A stretch of 64,000 nucleotides of DNA, taken from contig OX359199.1 in the NCBI GenBank assembly GCA_947172415.1, positions 6,773,884-6,837,883 on the forward strand, written 5' to 3'. This document shows positions 50,201-62,400 of this stretch, one piece after another (the first letter of the stretch is position 1; each line of letters opens with the position of its first letter). The stretch comes from Chondrosia reniformis. Its lineage: Eukaryota > Porifera > Demospongiae > Chondrillida > Chondrillidae. The notes under the pieces were generated by a model. It saw only the letters and a program-made list of their open reading frames with translations, had not been told where the DNA came from and ran no database searches. Both the position numbers and the translations under genes were made by a program.

Positions 50201-53200
50201 GAGCGTGTGTTTCTACAAGTGTGATATTGATCTGGTCTCATAGGATACGGAAGCTGCAGAAGATGCTTTTGGAGTGTCTCCCCAAGCATATATCGTGAGT
50301 ATACTAACAAGTGTTTAATATTTTCCCATATCTCATCTAATTTTGATTCTTTTATTAAAAGAGTCTGTTCCATTCTGGGAACGTTGCTATCACTTCTGTT
50401 GAAGAATTCTGCCCCCTTCCTGAAGGAGATATATGAGATTGTGGATGCTTGTATTCAAGGTGGGGAGAGCATGCTGCATGGCCTGGACTACCCAGTGTCA
50501 CTCTTTGAGTAAGTAACCAGTAGTTACATTGACTCCTTCAGTAGCCACCTTACATTGACTCCTTCAGTAGCCATTTTACATTGACTCCTTCAGTAGCCAC
50601 TTTACATTGACTCCTTCAGTAGCCACTTTACATTGACTCCTTCAGTAGCCGCTTTACATTGATTCCTTAGTAGCCATTTTACATTGACTCCTTCAGTAGC
50701 CACTTTACATTGACTCCTTCATTGCTTGACAATGCTGTGTGTGTTTATGGCCCAGTGGAAAAAAGAAAAAAAAGTTTAAAATTTGAGCTGTAACCTGATC
50801 CAAAGCTCTATAGGTACCAGATCCAAAGTTCTATAGGCACCAGATCCAAAGCTCTATAGGCACCAGATCCTTTAAGTTGGGATGCCACTTCTTGCTATTA
50901 TTACACAGTTTGTCGTCATGGTTACATATGCATGTGTTTCCGTGGTTACATCAGGTCGAGCTACGTATCTATATTATGCTTGTGGTCTTGCAGGTTATGT
51001 TTATCTCAGAGATGGTGGGATCAATTGAAAGTGCTGCTGCTCCAGTGTAATTATTTAAATGCATTTTCCAAGGACCTGATTCGTGGAATCTTTAAGGGAG
51101 TGATAGACCACAGAGCAGCATTGCCCATTAGTCGTCTCCTTGACAACTGCTCCATTAAGCAACTCTCAAAGATAGACTCTGGGACATGGTGTGCCTTGAT
51201 TGAATTAATGTGCTACAACAAATACTTGAAAGATGTCAAGAAGCTACAGATGGTGGTGGCAAAACTGAATATTGATCTGTCTCCAAAGGTAGGTGCAGTG
51301 GTAACTACTTAATATGCTGCAATTGGCTTCACACTTTTTGGCCAATTTAGCTTTAATTATGTGCATATGTAATGCTGAATATATAAAGCAACCCCCTATT
51401 TTGCGTAAAATGCTCTGAGATCAAGTCTTGAGTTGCCTTTGTATTAGTCTCTCTATATATGTATTTGCAAATATCCTTCTGTCCCATGGTTAAATCTGTT
51501 CTTGAATGTTCCCATAGCACTGTTATTTGTACGTATTCCCATAGCACTGTTATTTGTACATGTTTCCATAGCACTGTTATTTGTACACATTCCCATAGCA
51601 TTGTTATTTGTACATGTTCTCATTGCACTTTTATTATCGTGTGTCACAATAATTTTAAAGTACATTTGTGTCACTTTTATACATGTGAATGTCCTATTTC
51701 AACTTCAGACTGTTTGGCTAATTATAAATTTCAAAATGGATTCTGGTCTTATCGACGATGCAACAGAAGACTTTGCTAGTCTGAAAACTGTCAGCCCATC
51801 AGAAGCTACACCAACTGCCATCCTCAAATTAACCCAGAATGCCCTTCACACAAAGAACTTTGTTCATCTTCACTTGATAGTCAGTAAACTTCTAGAAAAC
51901 GGTGCAATTGTAAGTGACACAATTTTTATATTTTAGGACAAAGAGTTACATTTAATGATTTTTGGTCCTTATAGCCACCGATGAAGCATGTGCCACAGTT
52001 GATGCACTGGTTTTTGGATAATAGCAAGCTTCATGACTTGGCCAGACTGCTGCATTTGGTTAGCCGGTGCATATAAATATTTAAATGAAGTCCAGATATC
52101 ATTCATTGTGTACATATACCAGAAATTGTATTGTCGTTGAAGAGGTGTGTAATCTTAGTTGATTAAAAACCAGAGATATCCAATTATATAAGGCTCATTT
52201 GTTATCAGTGCTGTATTTGTATGTTAGTGAAACCTTTCAGGATGTGCATCAAATGACTGTTTTGTGATCATGTACGTACGTATATCGGATGATAATGCAT
52301 AGTAGTTGTACGTACATCTGGGTTTATACGTATGTAAATATGGTGTGTTCAACTTTTGATGTTAGGGTGATATCAGTTGTTTTGAATTGACAATTGTTGA
52401 GGGAAGATTGTTGATTTTTTGTGCAATATAGATCAACCGGAATAGTCCTAAGCTCTGGTTTGAAATCCCCAGACCCCTTTTGGAGGTAGTAAATGAAAGA
52501 CTTTTAAATTGGAATGGAGACCAGGCAGCCCTTGAAATCCTTAAATCTTTTCTCTATGATGGCAAAGTAGGAGAGAGTTCTGCTCATGATGTCACTCACT
52601 CGGGAAACAATGAGCGTAGTAAATTGAGTATTATTCAAGTGAGTGTTTTACAGGAAGTGGTTATGATTGAATGTCACATAGAGATATGACATGATGCATC
52701 ATTGCAAATATAGCCCCATGACCATTAGATGATAGGGATTTCTTCTAACCACTCCAAAAGTTGTGTTTTTGAGATGGTTAGTTGCTGAAGAAGACCACCA
52801 GGGTCAAAATGTTTGACTCTCAAGAAACAAGCTGCGTCTCTAGTTGTCAAAGAGACTAAAGATGAACCATCTCAATGATAGCTATAACCAGCTATATCTA
52901 TATGTGTAATATCCCATACGTATGTACGTATGTACATTTACCTACATACGTATGTACATATGTATGAAAAGTCTAATACACCATTTTCCTACATGCTATG
53001 CCTATTCTGTAAAAAAGCCTATAAGGGAATTAAACCTGAAGAGAGCTTTGGATGAAGATACAGGAGTCTTTTCTTTCTTCTTTTCCTCTCTTTCATCTTC
53101 TTCTCCACTGGGCCAGACAGCTGTTCTGGGAATTCCACCCTTCATCAGTGATCCTGGGAGTCTTTGTCTTTTTCTTTTTCTTTATCTTCGTCTTTAAGGC

Positions 53201-55278
53201 TACCTTAGATAGTCAACATTTCACTAATTGCATTGTTTTACATGTTGAATCTGAGCTTTTTTGATTCCCTAGGATATGTTGAAGTTGGGGGAGTGGGATG
53301 TGGTAGCCATTTTGATTCATCGGCAAACTGAGAGCAAGGATATTGATGAAATACTTCAGTACACATTCACGCAAATGATTCAAAATCTTGAAGAAGTTGG
53401 AGACACCCTAGGGAAGCTGATTCAAGGATTCTGTATAGAAAATCCTGACCATGGATCCCTTACACCAAAGGCTAAGGAGGCTGTTAGTAGACTTGGTCTG
53501 TCCTTGATCCTTCACTGTGCACATGTCAGCCATTGGGAGAATGGCTTTCAAGTGCTCCATCTCCTTCACAGTCACGGTATCCGATACCTTCAGATAGACC
53601 CTGTCTCTCCTACACTCCTTCAGACATTCCCCACAAGATACAGTAGGTTGCTGGCAGCAGTGTTGATATGCGTTCGTAGCAACCCGGCTTCAGCGATTGA
53701 GATTTTCCGAGGCTATAATTATATGCAACCAGATAGCGGTAAGGAAAGGATAATGGCAGTATCTGTCATTGGTGAGCTGTTAGACCAGCTTTTTTCAACC
53801 TCAGCTGATGCATCACACATTAGGGAAATTCTGGACAGCTACTGTGATTCACTAGGGGATCGTGCCTTTGAGGCCTACCACAGTCTGTTTGTCCTGCATC
53901 TAAACCACAACAATCTTCAGCTGGCTCACGAGGTATGCATGTTGATATGCGAAAAATGGGAAACAGTGAGAAAATTGAAGCTGGTGGAACTTCTAGTAAA
54001 GCTTCATGAGGCCAAACTGCTGGAAATGAAGGAATCTTTACTCTGCAAAGCTTTTGAGCGAGGTATTTTGGCAAAGCTGTCTGTGTCCCCTGAAAAGAAT
54101 GAAATGTATGTCCCAGATGAGATGAGTGAAGAGGAGGCAGCCATTTTGTTGACAGATGGCCTAAGTGATTTGTGTTTCTACCACATTAATATTAAGTTTG
54201 TAATTTTGCGCTTTTCATCTGCCGCCCTTATTAAGAGCCATCTCAACTTCATGATCAACTTTCAGTCTCCCACATTGAAACTGGTGACTTACAGTGACAA
54301 GGAGAGGCCCTTTGCAGTCATATCACAGGAGTCTTTAACAGAATGGAGAAGAACTAATATACCTCCTGCACTTTGGGGTGCCAAGGGATTTGATCAACAT
54401 AAACAACAGAAAGGTCACCAATCCTGCCAGCAACTGGGTGGCACCCTACCATCCCAGATCCATCCTGTACAGATGTCAATGGCCCATCCAGAGCAACACC
54501 AGCAAAGCACGTTATCTGTTGCTTCTTCGCCTCTTACTCATTCCGATCACAAAGTACTATCAGAGCCCAAACCAATGAGGAGCACCAAGGGAGATGTAAA
54601 GGCATGGAAGATGAATCTCAGGAGCTCCCTCATAAAAATAATCACTGCTGCCCTTCAACAGTGTGGTCAATCCAAGTTTGAAACAGAGGTTAGTCGTACC
54701 GCACATCTAGTCAGAAGTGGGTATTAATAATTATAATTTATTGTAACTGCATCACCCGGAAATGTGTCTGTTAAGGTTTACTGAAGCACCAATCCATCAG
54801 TCACTGATGAAGACCCTCAGGGTCAAGCATTTGACCAAAGGATTTAAAAAATATAACTGCTTTTTAAGACACTCAAAGAATCTCAGGATAATAATACTGA
54901 TGTGGGTAGTAGTATACTGATGTGGGTAGTAGTATACTGATGTGGGTAGTAGTATACAGATATAGGTATTAATATACTGATGTAGGTATTAATATACTGA
55001 TGTAGGTAATAGTATACTGATGTAGGCAGTAATATACTGATGTGGGTAGTAATATACTGATGTGGGTAGTAATAATATTGGTTTGGTCTTTACTCTTGTA
55101 GGACGTCCGGAGGAATTTTATCAAAGTTCTTTGTTACAAGTTCAGTAAGGAATTTGAAAAGGGTTCTAAGGGTCCTTGGATTCTAACTGCTTCTGAGACA
55201 CAAGATGTTGATGGGAAGACTAGCGCAATCCTGTCTGCATTTAGCACCATAACGACTGCATCCTTACAAAACATATAG
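44240..55278 (+). CDS. Large CCCH zinc-finger protein with helical C-terminal region (TOPAZ1-like candidate)
   Basis: Exon 1 (44240-44285, MSSRTDIVSGSKDFL) and exon 2 (44468-44620) lead into a huge third exon ending at 48375. That exon encodes a disordered Ser/Pro/Gln/Glu-rich region with two coding minisatellites and, at its end, a CCCH finger (CRFHVFGKCHLPTCKKIH; C-x7-C-x4-C-x3-H). More than ten further exons encode an all-helical region with PPR/TPR-like pairs, such as LDYMLVCYIKNGNLMRALEI and DSGTWCALIELMCYNKYL, to the stop at 55276. The plan of long disordered N-terminus, one CCCH finger and helical C-terminus fits TOPAZ1, a germ-cell RNA factor, but I rely on architecture and offer it as a candidate only. 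CCCH fingers usually bind RNA. The join of exon 2 to exon 3 needs an acceptor within the 30-bp repeat; the first acceptor leads to a stop at 45112. Confidence 0.7.
44911..45114 (+). repeat. 30-bp coding/splice minisatellite, 7 units (CCCH gene)
   Basis: Units of 30 bp contain CCAGCACCTCTACATTGTCAG, giving AGPPAPLHCQ in the frame that continues into the large exon. Six units end in a pyrimidine-rich TTGTCAG|G acceptor (AG at 44938, 44968, 44998, 45028, 45058 and 45088). From any of these the exon reads in phase with exon 2. Confidence 0.9.
45745..46402 (+). repeat. 39-bp coding minisatellite, about 16 units (CCCH gene)
   Basis: Each unit encodes thirteen residues, roughly SHQGRQLPSSSPP, with R/H and S/P/T/L exchanges. 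It stays in frame throughout and encodes a Pro/Ser/His-rich disordered stretch. Long open frames on the opposite strand are by-products of the period being divisible by three. Confidence 0.93.
49275..50033. repeat. 22-24 bp GT-rich minisatellite, about 34 copies (CCCH gene intron)
   Basis: Units of GGGCATGTCAACAGGTGTCT plus a TGTG tract of variable length fill almost the whole intron after the exon ending at 49253. Each unit contains CAG|GT, a cryptic splice-like string. Reading frames here are artefacts. Confidence 0.95.
50520..50725. repeat. 29-bp minisatellite, about 7 copies (CCCH gene intron)
   Basis: Units contain ACATTGACTCCTTCAGTAGC. The array follows the donor of the exon ending at about 50508. 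One unit carries a short deletion (GATTCCTTAGTAGC). Confidence 0.9.
51510..51622. repeat. 27-bp minisatellite, about 4 copies (CCCH gene intron)
   Basis: Units contain TCCCATAGCACTGTTATTTG followed by TACGTAT or TACATGT. Confidence 0.85.
52971..53172 (-). mobile_element. tRNA-derived SINE-like element, copy 2 (CCCH gene intron)
   Basis: Full-length reverse copy, from GTCTAATACACCATTTTCC (3' end) to the left end near GATCCTGGGAGTCTTTG. On the minus strand the A box is TGGCCCAGTGG and the B box GGTTTAATTCC, close to the tRNA consensus GGTTCRANTCC. An expanded CTTTTC/CTTCTT tract lies inside. Confidence 0.75.
54896..55076. repeat. 20-bp minisatellite, about 9 copies (CCCH gene intron)
   Basis: Units of ACTGATGTGGGTAGTAATAT with G/A exchanges lie in the last intron, just before the final exon at about 55103. 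Confidence 0.9.
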
Positions 55279-56467
55279 CCTTTCATATTTCAACAACTTT
55301 CTTACTAACACCTTATACAACTGATATTTTTAACATTGTAATGCTTCTTTAGTCACCAGTTTTTTACTTGCATCTTCTAGTGACCAATTAAAAGAATTCA
55401 ATTAAATTGCAACTTAGATTGATAATTCCAAATTTAGTTTGGAAATTGCGTTTATTTTGGAAAGAGGTAAGTATTACAGATATTTAGGAAAATTGAAAAT
55501 CTTAATGTTCGCAAGCGGTCTGACGGCACTTGCTAGATTTAATATTATTATTCGTGTTCACCAATCGATGTATTAGTCCTGTTCACAAATCGTATTATAA
55601 CATTACTACAATGAACGACATTGTGTCACCATGGTACCGGTGTCGCTGATATTACTAATACTTTAGATGTTGACTGGGCAATAAGTGTATTTCTTAACAG
55701 ATATACGTAAATTACTAGATCAATCACGCCAAAAGTAGGTAATATATACAAAAATCAGAACGTTTCGACCACAATAGCTTCATCAACTGAATGATATGAT
55801 ATTTAGTGTATTTCTGTCAATAGGTAGGGAGGGAAAGAGCGCCAAGATAAGTCTTATCTATCAGGACAGATTTTAAGAAATTAGGAAAACATGAAAAAGT
55901 TAGTGAATTTATCAAACTTTGTCTGTTTCCCCACATGTAATGATAGAATGACGGACTCTCCTGTGTTAACGCTGTAGCAAGCTTAATTTACAGGTTTAAT
56001 CAAGTAGTTGTGTTTTGTATACAAATATATATACTTTATTTGGTTAAATTATGCCCCATCAATTGCACTTTTGTAAATACTGAAAATACTCATTACACGC
56101 AATACATGTTCATGTCCATTATATGTATAACCTAGCCTCTCTTAGGTAGACGTAATCTTTTAAACAAGTCTAGCTTGTTGCCACCCTATTCATGAGTCTT
56201 ATGCCATAAAATGGAAGGACGGAATCTTTCCGATGTATGTAAATCTTTTTGATACATGTAAATAGATTATGGATATTGTAGTATTCACGATATTATTCAT
56301 AAGGGAATTGCTACTACTATTGACGTGTCTTGGCTGTGCATATGCTAAGGGGCTGTAGGAATTTACTAAACTATCCAGCCTTCCAGAACCGCCTAAAGGG
56401 CACACTCTCCTCTTATGTCATCAGTGTGTTATCACAATGTCTTTATATGTAAACTGTTCCATTACAG
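55279..56467. other. Region between the CCCH gene and the first seen BIN3-like exon
   Basis: No supported exon. It should include the 3' UTR of the CCCH gene and the unseen first exon and promoter of the BAR gene. A repeat motif is present at 55755-55795 (AACGTTTCGACC with TAGCTTCATCAACTG, reverse orientation). Confidence 0.4.
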
Positions 56468-59400
56468 GACATTCAGTACACTTTTGAGAAAGTCAAGCAA
56501 AAAGTTAAATCCAGTAAGGACAAGTATGTAAACACTTTCATTTACAACACTAGATTACAGAAGAAGAACACTTATCCTCATGTAAATTCTGTAGTTTCTC
56601 ACTTTATTGTACGTTGTTATGTAGGTAGGTCTAGGATAAGTGTGTTTATCAAATCCATACATTTACATGAAAATGGAAATGTATTTTTATAGTTGATTGT
56701 TTTAATTATTGGATTAGTGACATTTCTACGTATCCTCCCAAAATAGTAGTATTTAGTGAAACACGGAGAAGACTACCTTGCATTATACGTACATTATTCA
56801 CTCTCTATCCAGACGTGCTACAAGGTCTTCTGGTGTAGTCGTTGAAAGATCTTTCCTGTTTCTAAATTTGCTTGTAAAATGTAATTCATATAGGAATGTA
56901 TATTTAATCCAAATAGCCACGTATGTGTCAGCTCCTAATGTGTTTGGTAATAATATGGATTAGTATGGTCCCACTATTTAAATTTAAGTGAGTTTACAAA
57001 GCAATATCTACACACTATTAAATATTTTTGGAAGGACAGATGGGGTTAGCTAATGCAGTGTGAGTGTGATAGATTTAACCACATAATTAGCCAGGCAATT
57101 AAACTTTACATTGTGATAGTATTGATGCATGTCTCCCACTAATATGGTATGACAGGAAACAAGGTTGGAGGTGTAGCGAGGGGAGGAGGGCGTAGCGAGG
57201 GGAGGAGGGCGTAGCGAGGGGAGGAGGGCATAGCGAGGGGAGGGCGTAGCGAGGGGAGGAGGGCATAGCTAGGGGAGGAGGGCGTAGCTAGGGGAGGAGG
57301 GCATAGCTAGGGGAGGAGAGTGCAGCGAGGGAGGAGGGCATAGAGAGGGGAGGGGTAATGATATATTCTCTTTGATAGACCTTGAAGATGTAAGCTTTCA
57401 TAGTCTCTCCAGTTTTCTAGCTATCTTAGCCTTTTAGTGCTTGTTATTAGCAAGCAACAACCTATTTGGCTATTATGACAATTATCATATACTTTCAGGA
57501 GCTTAGCTGGATAAATTCCATGGTTTAAAGAGCTGTTATGAAACTAGCCATTATTAGATGATTGAAATTCTAATTGAATTACCATTCTGTGTATGTAAAC
57601 GTGATGCAATTAGGCTGAAATTTAGTTCTCTTTGATTACCTGGGGCTTCCTCATGGTTTTGCTAATTGATTCATTCATTTTCAAGGATGGCTAAATGTTG
57701 ACTTTATGTAGTGATTTGACTTAATGAAATCTCCCTTGAACTCCACAATTAGGAGAATGAAAATGCATGCATATATCTGTGGTATTACTAAACACAGTAT
57801 ATTACAATCAATTAACCTGGGGTTGTTGGTTTTAATCAGTAAACTTTTCAAGATATTTTTCTCCCCTGGACCAGACAGCTGCTTTTGGGAGCCTGTTCTT
57901 GATCATTGACCCTGGGAATCTAATTGACCCTGTGAATGTATGATGTCATTGTTGTGCTCACTAGGCAACTGTTTCCATGGTAACTATGTACATTTGTTTC
58001 AAGAGCATTATTTACCTATCATGTGGGCAATCATTCGTGACTATTATTCTCTCTTTAGGATGATGTTGAACTGGAAAGAGAGATAAACCAACTTCACCAG
58101 TGAGTTATAGTAGCACAGACCTATTGTATTTATACACACGTCTACATGACAAAGAAAATGTCTATAGTATGATGGTCAGCCACGTCGATATGAACCAAGA
58201 GTGTTTTGACAGCTTGCGGCTTTGTTCAAGACTGGTATATCTCTCTAATCCCTTATTTCGTGAAACTATACCCATCTGATGGACCACCCATCTGATGGAC
58301 CTCCCATCTGATGGACCACCCATCTGGTGGACCTCCCATCTGATGGACCTCCCATCTGAGAGCCTTCCCTATGTTTGAATTAGCAGTCTGTAAGGAGTAT
58401 CTTTGGAATGCTAAGTTGGATCTGGTAGTTCAGGCGTGTCACAAAATAGTACTTCTAATCGGGAGGCTGTCCCATAGCTCCTACCAGTGATTGTAGGATG
58501 GTGCTTGACGACACTTACCAATAAGTGGGTAGAGCACGGTCAATTCTATCAGGTTATGTGGGACCTGAGGGAGTGAGAGTTGGGCATTCTGTATTTGATG
58601 TAGGTGCTGTGTAGTTTACATAGCTGCCTCTCGCAAGTTTGTGATTAAAAACACTAACTTAACCACAGGAGCACTTCAGTATGTATTAATGTCATTGTGT
58701 GACCTTTGCACTCATTATCCTCCAAGGAAGAGGGTATTAAATTACAATTTAAAACATTTTCTTCCCTATGACTAAATTCTGCCTTCCTAATTTATCAGTT
58801 TCTGATAAGTTTGCAATTTTGTATTAATCTTGTCATGAATACATGTACAATGTAGCATGCAGATTTATTAGAACAATCTATGTCACTGATTCCCATGATG
58901 AAAGAGTGTTCTCCCATCTGAACAGCAACAGGAGTTGTTGAAAGAGAAACTTCTTTTATCTATTATCTTTGGAGACAGTTTTTATTCGTCTGATCAGGTC
59001 TGACAAACATTCAAGGGGTAGAGGGTCCAAAAAGTCACATGGATTCAATGCATACATTTTTATTATATATATATACTGTTATTATGCTCAGTAAAAATGC
59101 ACATATATAAAATAATAGTTTTAGTTGTAAAGTTGGCATTGCACATGTCATAAAATGTTGCTTATATCATAGATCAAATGAAAAAACTAGAAAGGTATAC
59201 AAGGACATGAAACAGTGTATCAGTGCAGAATCTGGTAAGAAAAACAGATTATATTTCAAACCTAATGTAGCCAATAAACTGGTCCCCTCAAGAGACATGA
59301 GTGGGTATGTTAACATCTAATGATGAGGAGACTTTTACTGTCATGTAAAGGATGTGATATCGCTCAGTGAAGCAAAAGAATAAAGAGAAAACTCTTGTAT

Positions 59401-62400
59401 CCTCTTCCAAAGCTCTCACTAGGTTTAGTTCCATACAGGCCTTTTACTATAGAATAGATGTCAGATCTCTACTTTGAATGCCAGACCCTTTGGACGAGGA
59501 TACAGTGTAGCAGTACACATGAATCTACAGGAATGGATTAGATTCATTGTAGGGATCCGATGTTGCATTGTAGGGATCAGCCTGTAGATGGGCGATATTC
59601 ATGTAGTTGTTTTTGGAGTGCAGCTGTACTCTTGTAGGGATGCTAATGTTGATATGCTGGTGGGTGAACTGCATGGGGAAAAGGGCGGATATTGAAGATG
59701 AATCCTGCTAATGTACTCGTCCTTAATTCTATTGATTTTCAGTAGAGGCTTAAATGCTTCCCTCTGCAGTGTTCGTACCAAATATCGTCATAGCAAAGTT
59801 TCAAGACACCTTTGTCTATTGTCTATTTGATGAAACTTTGCTTTATGCTTTGAGATACATAGAAGTGATACTTTATTTTGTCATTCCTAAAAATAGAATC
59901 TTTAATAAATTTCTATCTACATGAGATGTAACTATGGTTACCAAGATGTGATATTATTCTCTTACCTACAGATATGGCTTCTTCTCAAAGTAAATTAAGT
60001 TCTGAACTTAGAGCAAGGTCGTGTGCCCGGAATGAACCCTTGAAAGCACCTGTAAGCTCTAGTCACATTAAACATTGAGTATATCGTTCTAAATAGTTCA
60101 AATTTCAAATGGAACTTACACCAAATAAGGATGTTGTATCTTTTAATTTTACATACTTCTCATTTGTAACACAGATGTATAGCTGATGATTTTAGACTAA
60201 GAATTTTCAGTTTATAGTTTAAGAGAGTGATTTCATCTGATCTTACATTTCTGGTATCTGCCTCCACAATAGAGAAATTTTGTTGAAGCAGATGCTCCAG
60301 TGAATGTTCAAGGATATAATCCTGAGCAGCTGTCCCGAATAATCTAACACACCATTTTTCTTACATGCTACTTCTATTTTTAGAGTAAAGGCCTATAGGG
60401 AACTAAACCTAGTGAGAGCTTGGGATGAGGATACAAGAGTTTTCTCCTTTAACTTTTCTTCCTCTCCACTTGGCTGGACAACTGTTTCTGAGGATTCCAC
60501 ACTTTATCAGTGACCCTGGGAGTCTTTGTCCCTGAGCAACTGTCATGCACAGTTTAACACAAAAGGAAGACCCATTAGGGCACACTAGTTTGGAGAAATT
60601 ATCCATTTTATTGTCTACTTGCTTGTTACTCTTATGTTATTAGATTATATCCTAATCATGTTTGAATATGCCTACTATCTGGCAGTATAACTGGGGGTAT
60701 TCCTATGGCTGTAATAGGTGAAGTGGAGTATGAACAATTGGTAATTTGATATGCAATGACCTTATGTCCTTTAACCACTTTTTGAGATTTTTTAGTCTTT
60801 GTTAATGCACTGCATCCAGTTAGTCTAATTAAAAATCTTTGTGGCCCATGTTGAATATTAGTATTACTTAACGCTACTTTGTGACTGAAAATTCAATCCC
60901 TTCAGGTTTGGTTAACAATGATGGTTAAATCTCTTGGGAAGGAAGCATCCAGTCTTCTAGGGTTACTTTTCCTGGGGGGAAGCCCTGGGATGGATATATC
61001 ATGTTTTCATTTCCAGTTACCTTATTAGCTATGGAAGGCAGAACTGAAGTCTTACAGATCCACATGACTTGAATACCAGTTGTCCATTGACTTCATAGCT
61101 GTGTTCATTTGCCATCCTACTTTCGAAGTCTTTCTGTCCTCCTTGAAGGTCTGCCCCGCCTCCTTGAAGGCCTGCCCCGCCTCCTTGAAGGTCTGCCCCG
61201 CCTCCTTGAAGGTCTGCCCTCCTCCTTCTTGAAGGTCTGCCCGCCTCCTTGGAGGTCTGCCCCGCCTCCTTGGAGGTCTGCCCGACTCCTTGGAGGTCTG
61301 CCCGACTCCTTGGAGGTCTGCCCTCCTCCTTCTTGAAGGTCTGCCCTCCTCCTTGGAGGTCTGCCCGACTCCTTGGAGGTCTGCCCTCCTCCTCCTCCTG
61401 TATACATGCATATACTGATGTGTACATGTACACGTACCAGAACTGATCCCCCATCTTTGTCTACATGCCCACTTGCCCTCCCTAAGGTCAATTCCTGTAC
61501 AGTTATGATATTCACCAATCACTAATATATTTGAAAGGAATTTCCTCTTGCATCATGATTATCAGTGTTTGTACTTACTCTCATTACATTTGTGAACCTT
61601 CTCTAAATTGAACCCTCTGAAATCTATAGCCTAACAGTTTGACAGTTCTCAATGTGATTATATTATATATCGTAAATGTAAATTGCTGTTGGGGTTAGTG
61701 CACAATGATAAGGAGGAGGCCCCTGTATTTAAGTATAGTGTGCACATTGGTAAGGAGGAGGCCCCTGTATTTAAGTATAGTGTGCACATTAGTAAGGAGG
61801 AGGCCCCTGTATTTAAGTATAGTGTGCACATTAGTAAGGAGGAGGCCCCTGTATTTAAGTATAGTGTGCACATTGGTAAGGAGGAGGCCCCTGTATTTAA
61901 GTATAGTGTGCACATTAGTAAGGAGGAGGCCCCTGTATTTAAGTATAGTGTGCACATTGGTAAGGAGGAGGCCCCTGTATTTAAGTATAGTGTGCACATT
62001 GGTAAGGAGGAGGCCCCTGTATTTAAGTATAGTGTGCACATTGGTAAGGAGGAGGCCCCTGTATTTAAGTATAGTGTGCACAACATATTGACACTATGTA
62101 TGTGTGACTGTGTATTTTCACTATATAGGTTGAAGGGTTCTGTAATGCCTTGGATGAAATGGCCTGCGGAACAACCAGTTATTCTGGAGAGTGGGTATGT
62201 CACACATGATGTCTTGTGTATGGAGGTGGTGTGCTGGTGTGACAAGCTGTGACATGTGTACATGGAGGTGGTGTGCTGGTGTGACAAGCTGTGACATGTG
62301 TACATGGAGGTGGTGTGCTGGTGTGACAAGCTGTGACATGTGTACATGGAGGTGATATGAGATGAGGATGTTTTAAGTTTTCATCAAATGAATTACTTTT

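Noticed and set aside
61658..62347. ORFs of up to 229 residues on both strands
   Set aside because: A 42-bp period keeps all frames open; the array is intronic in the BIN3-like gene.
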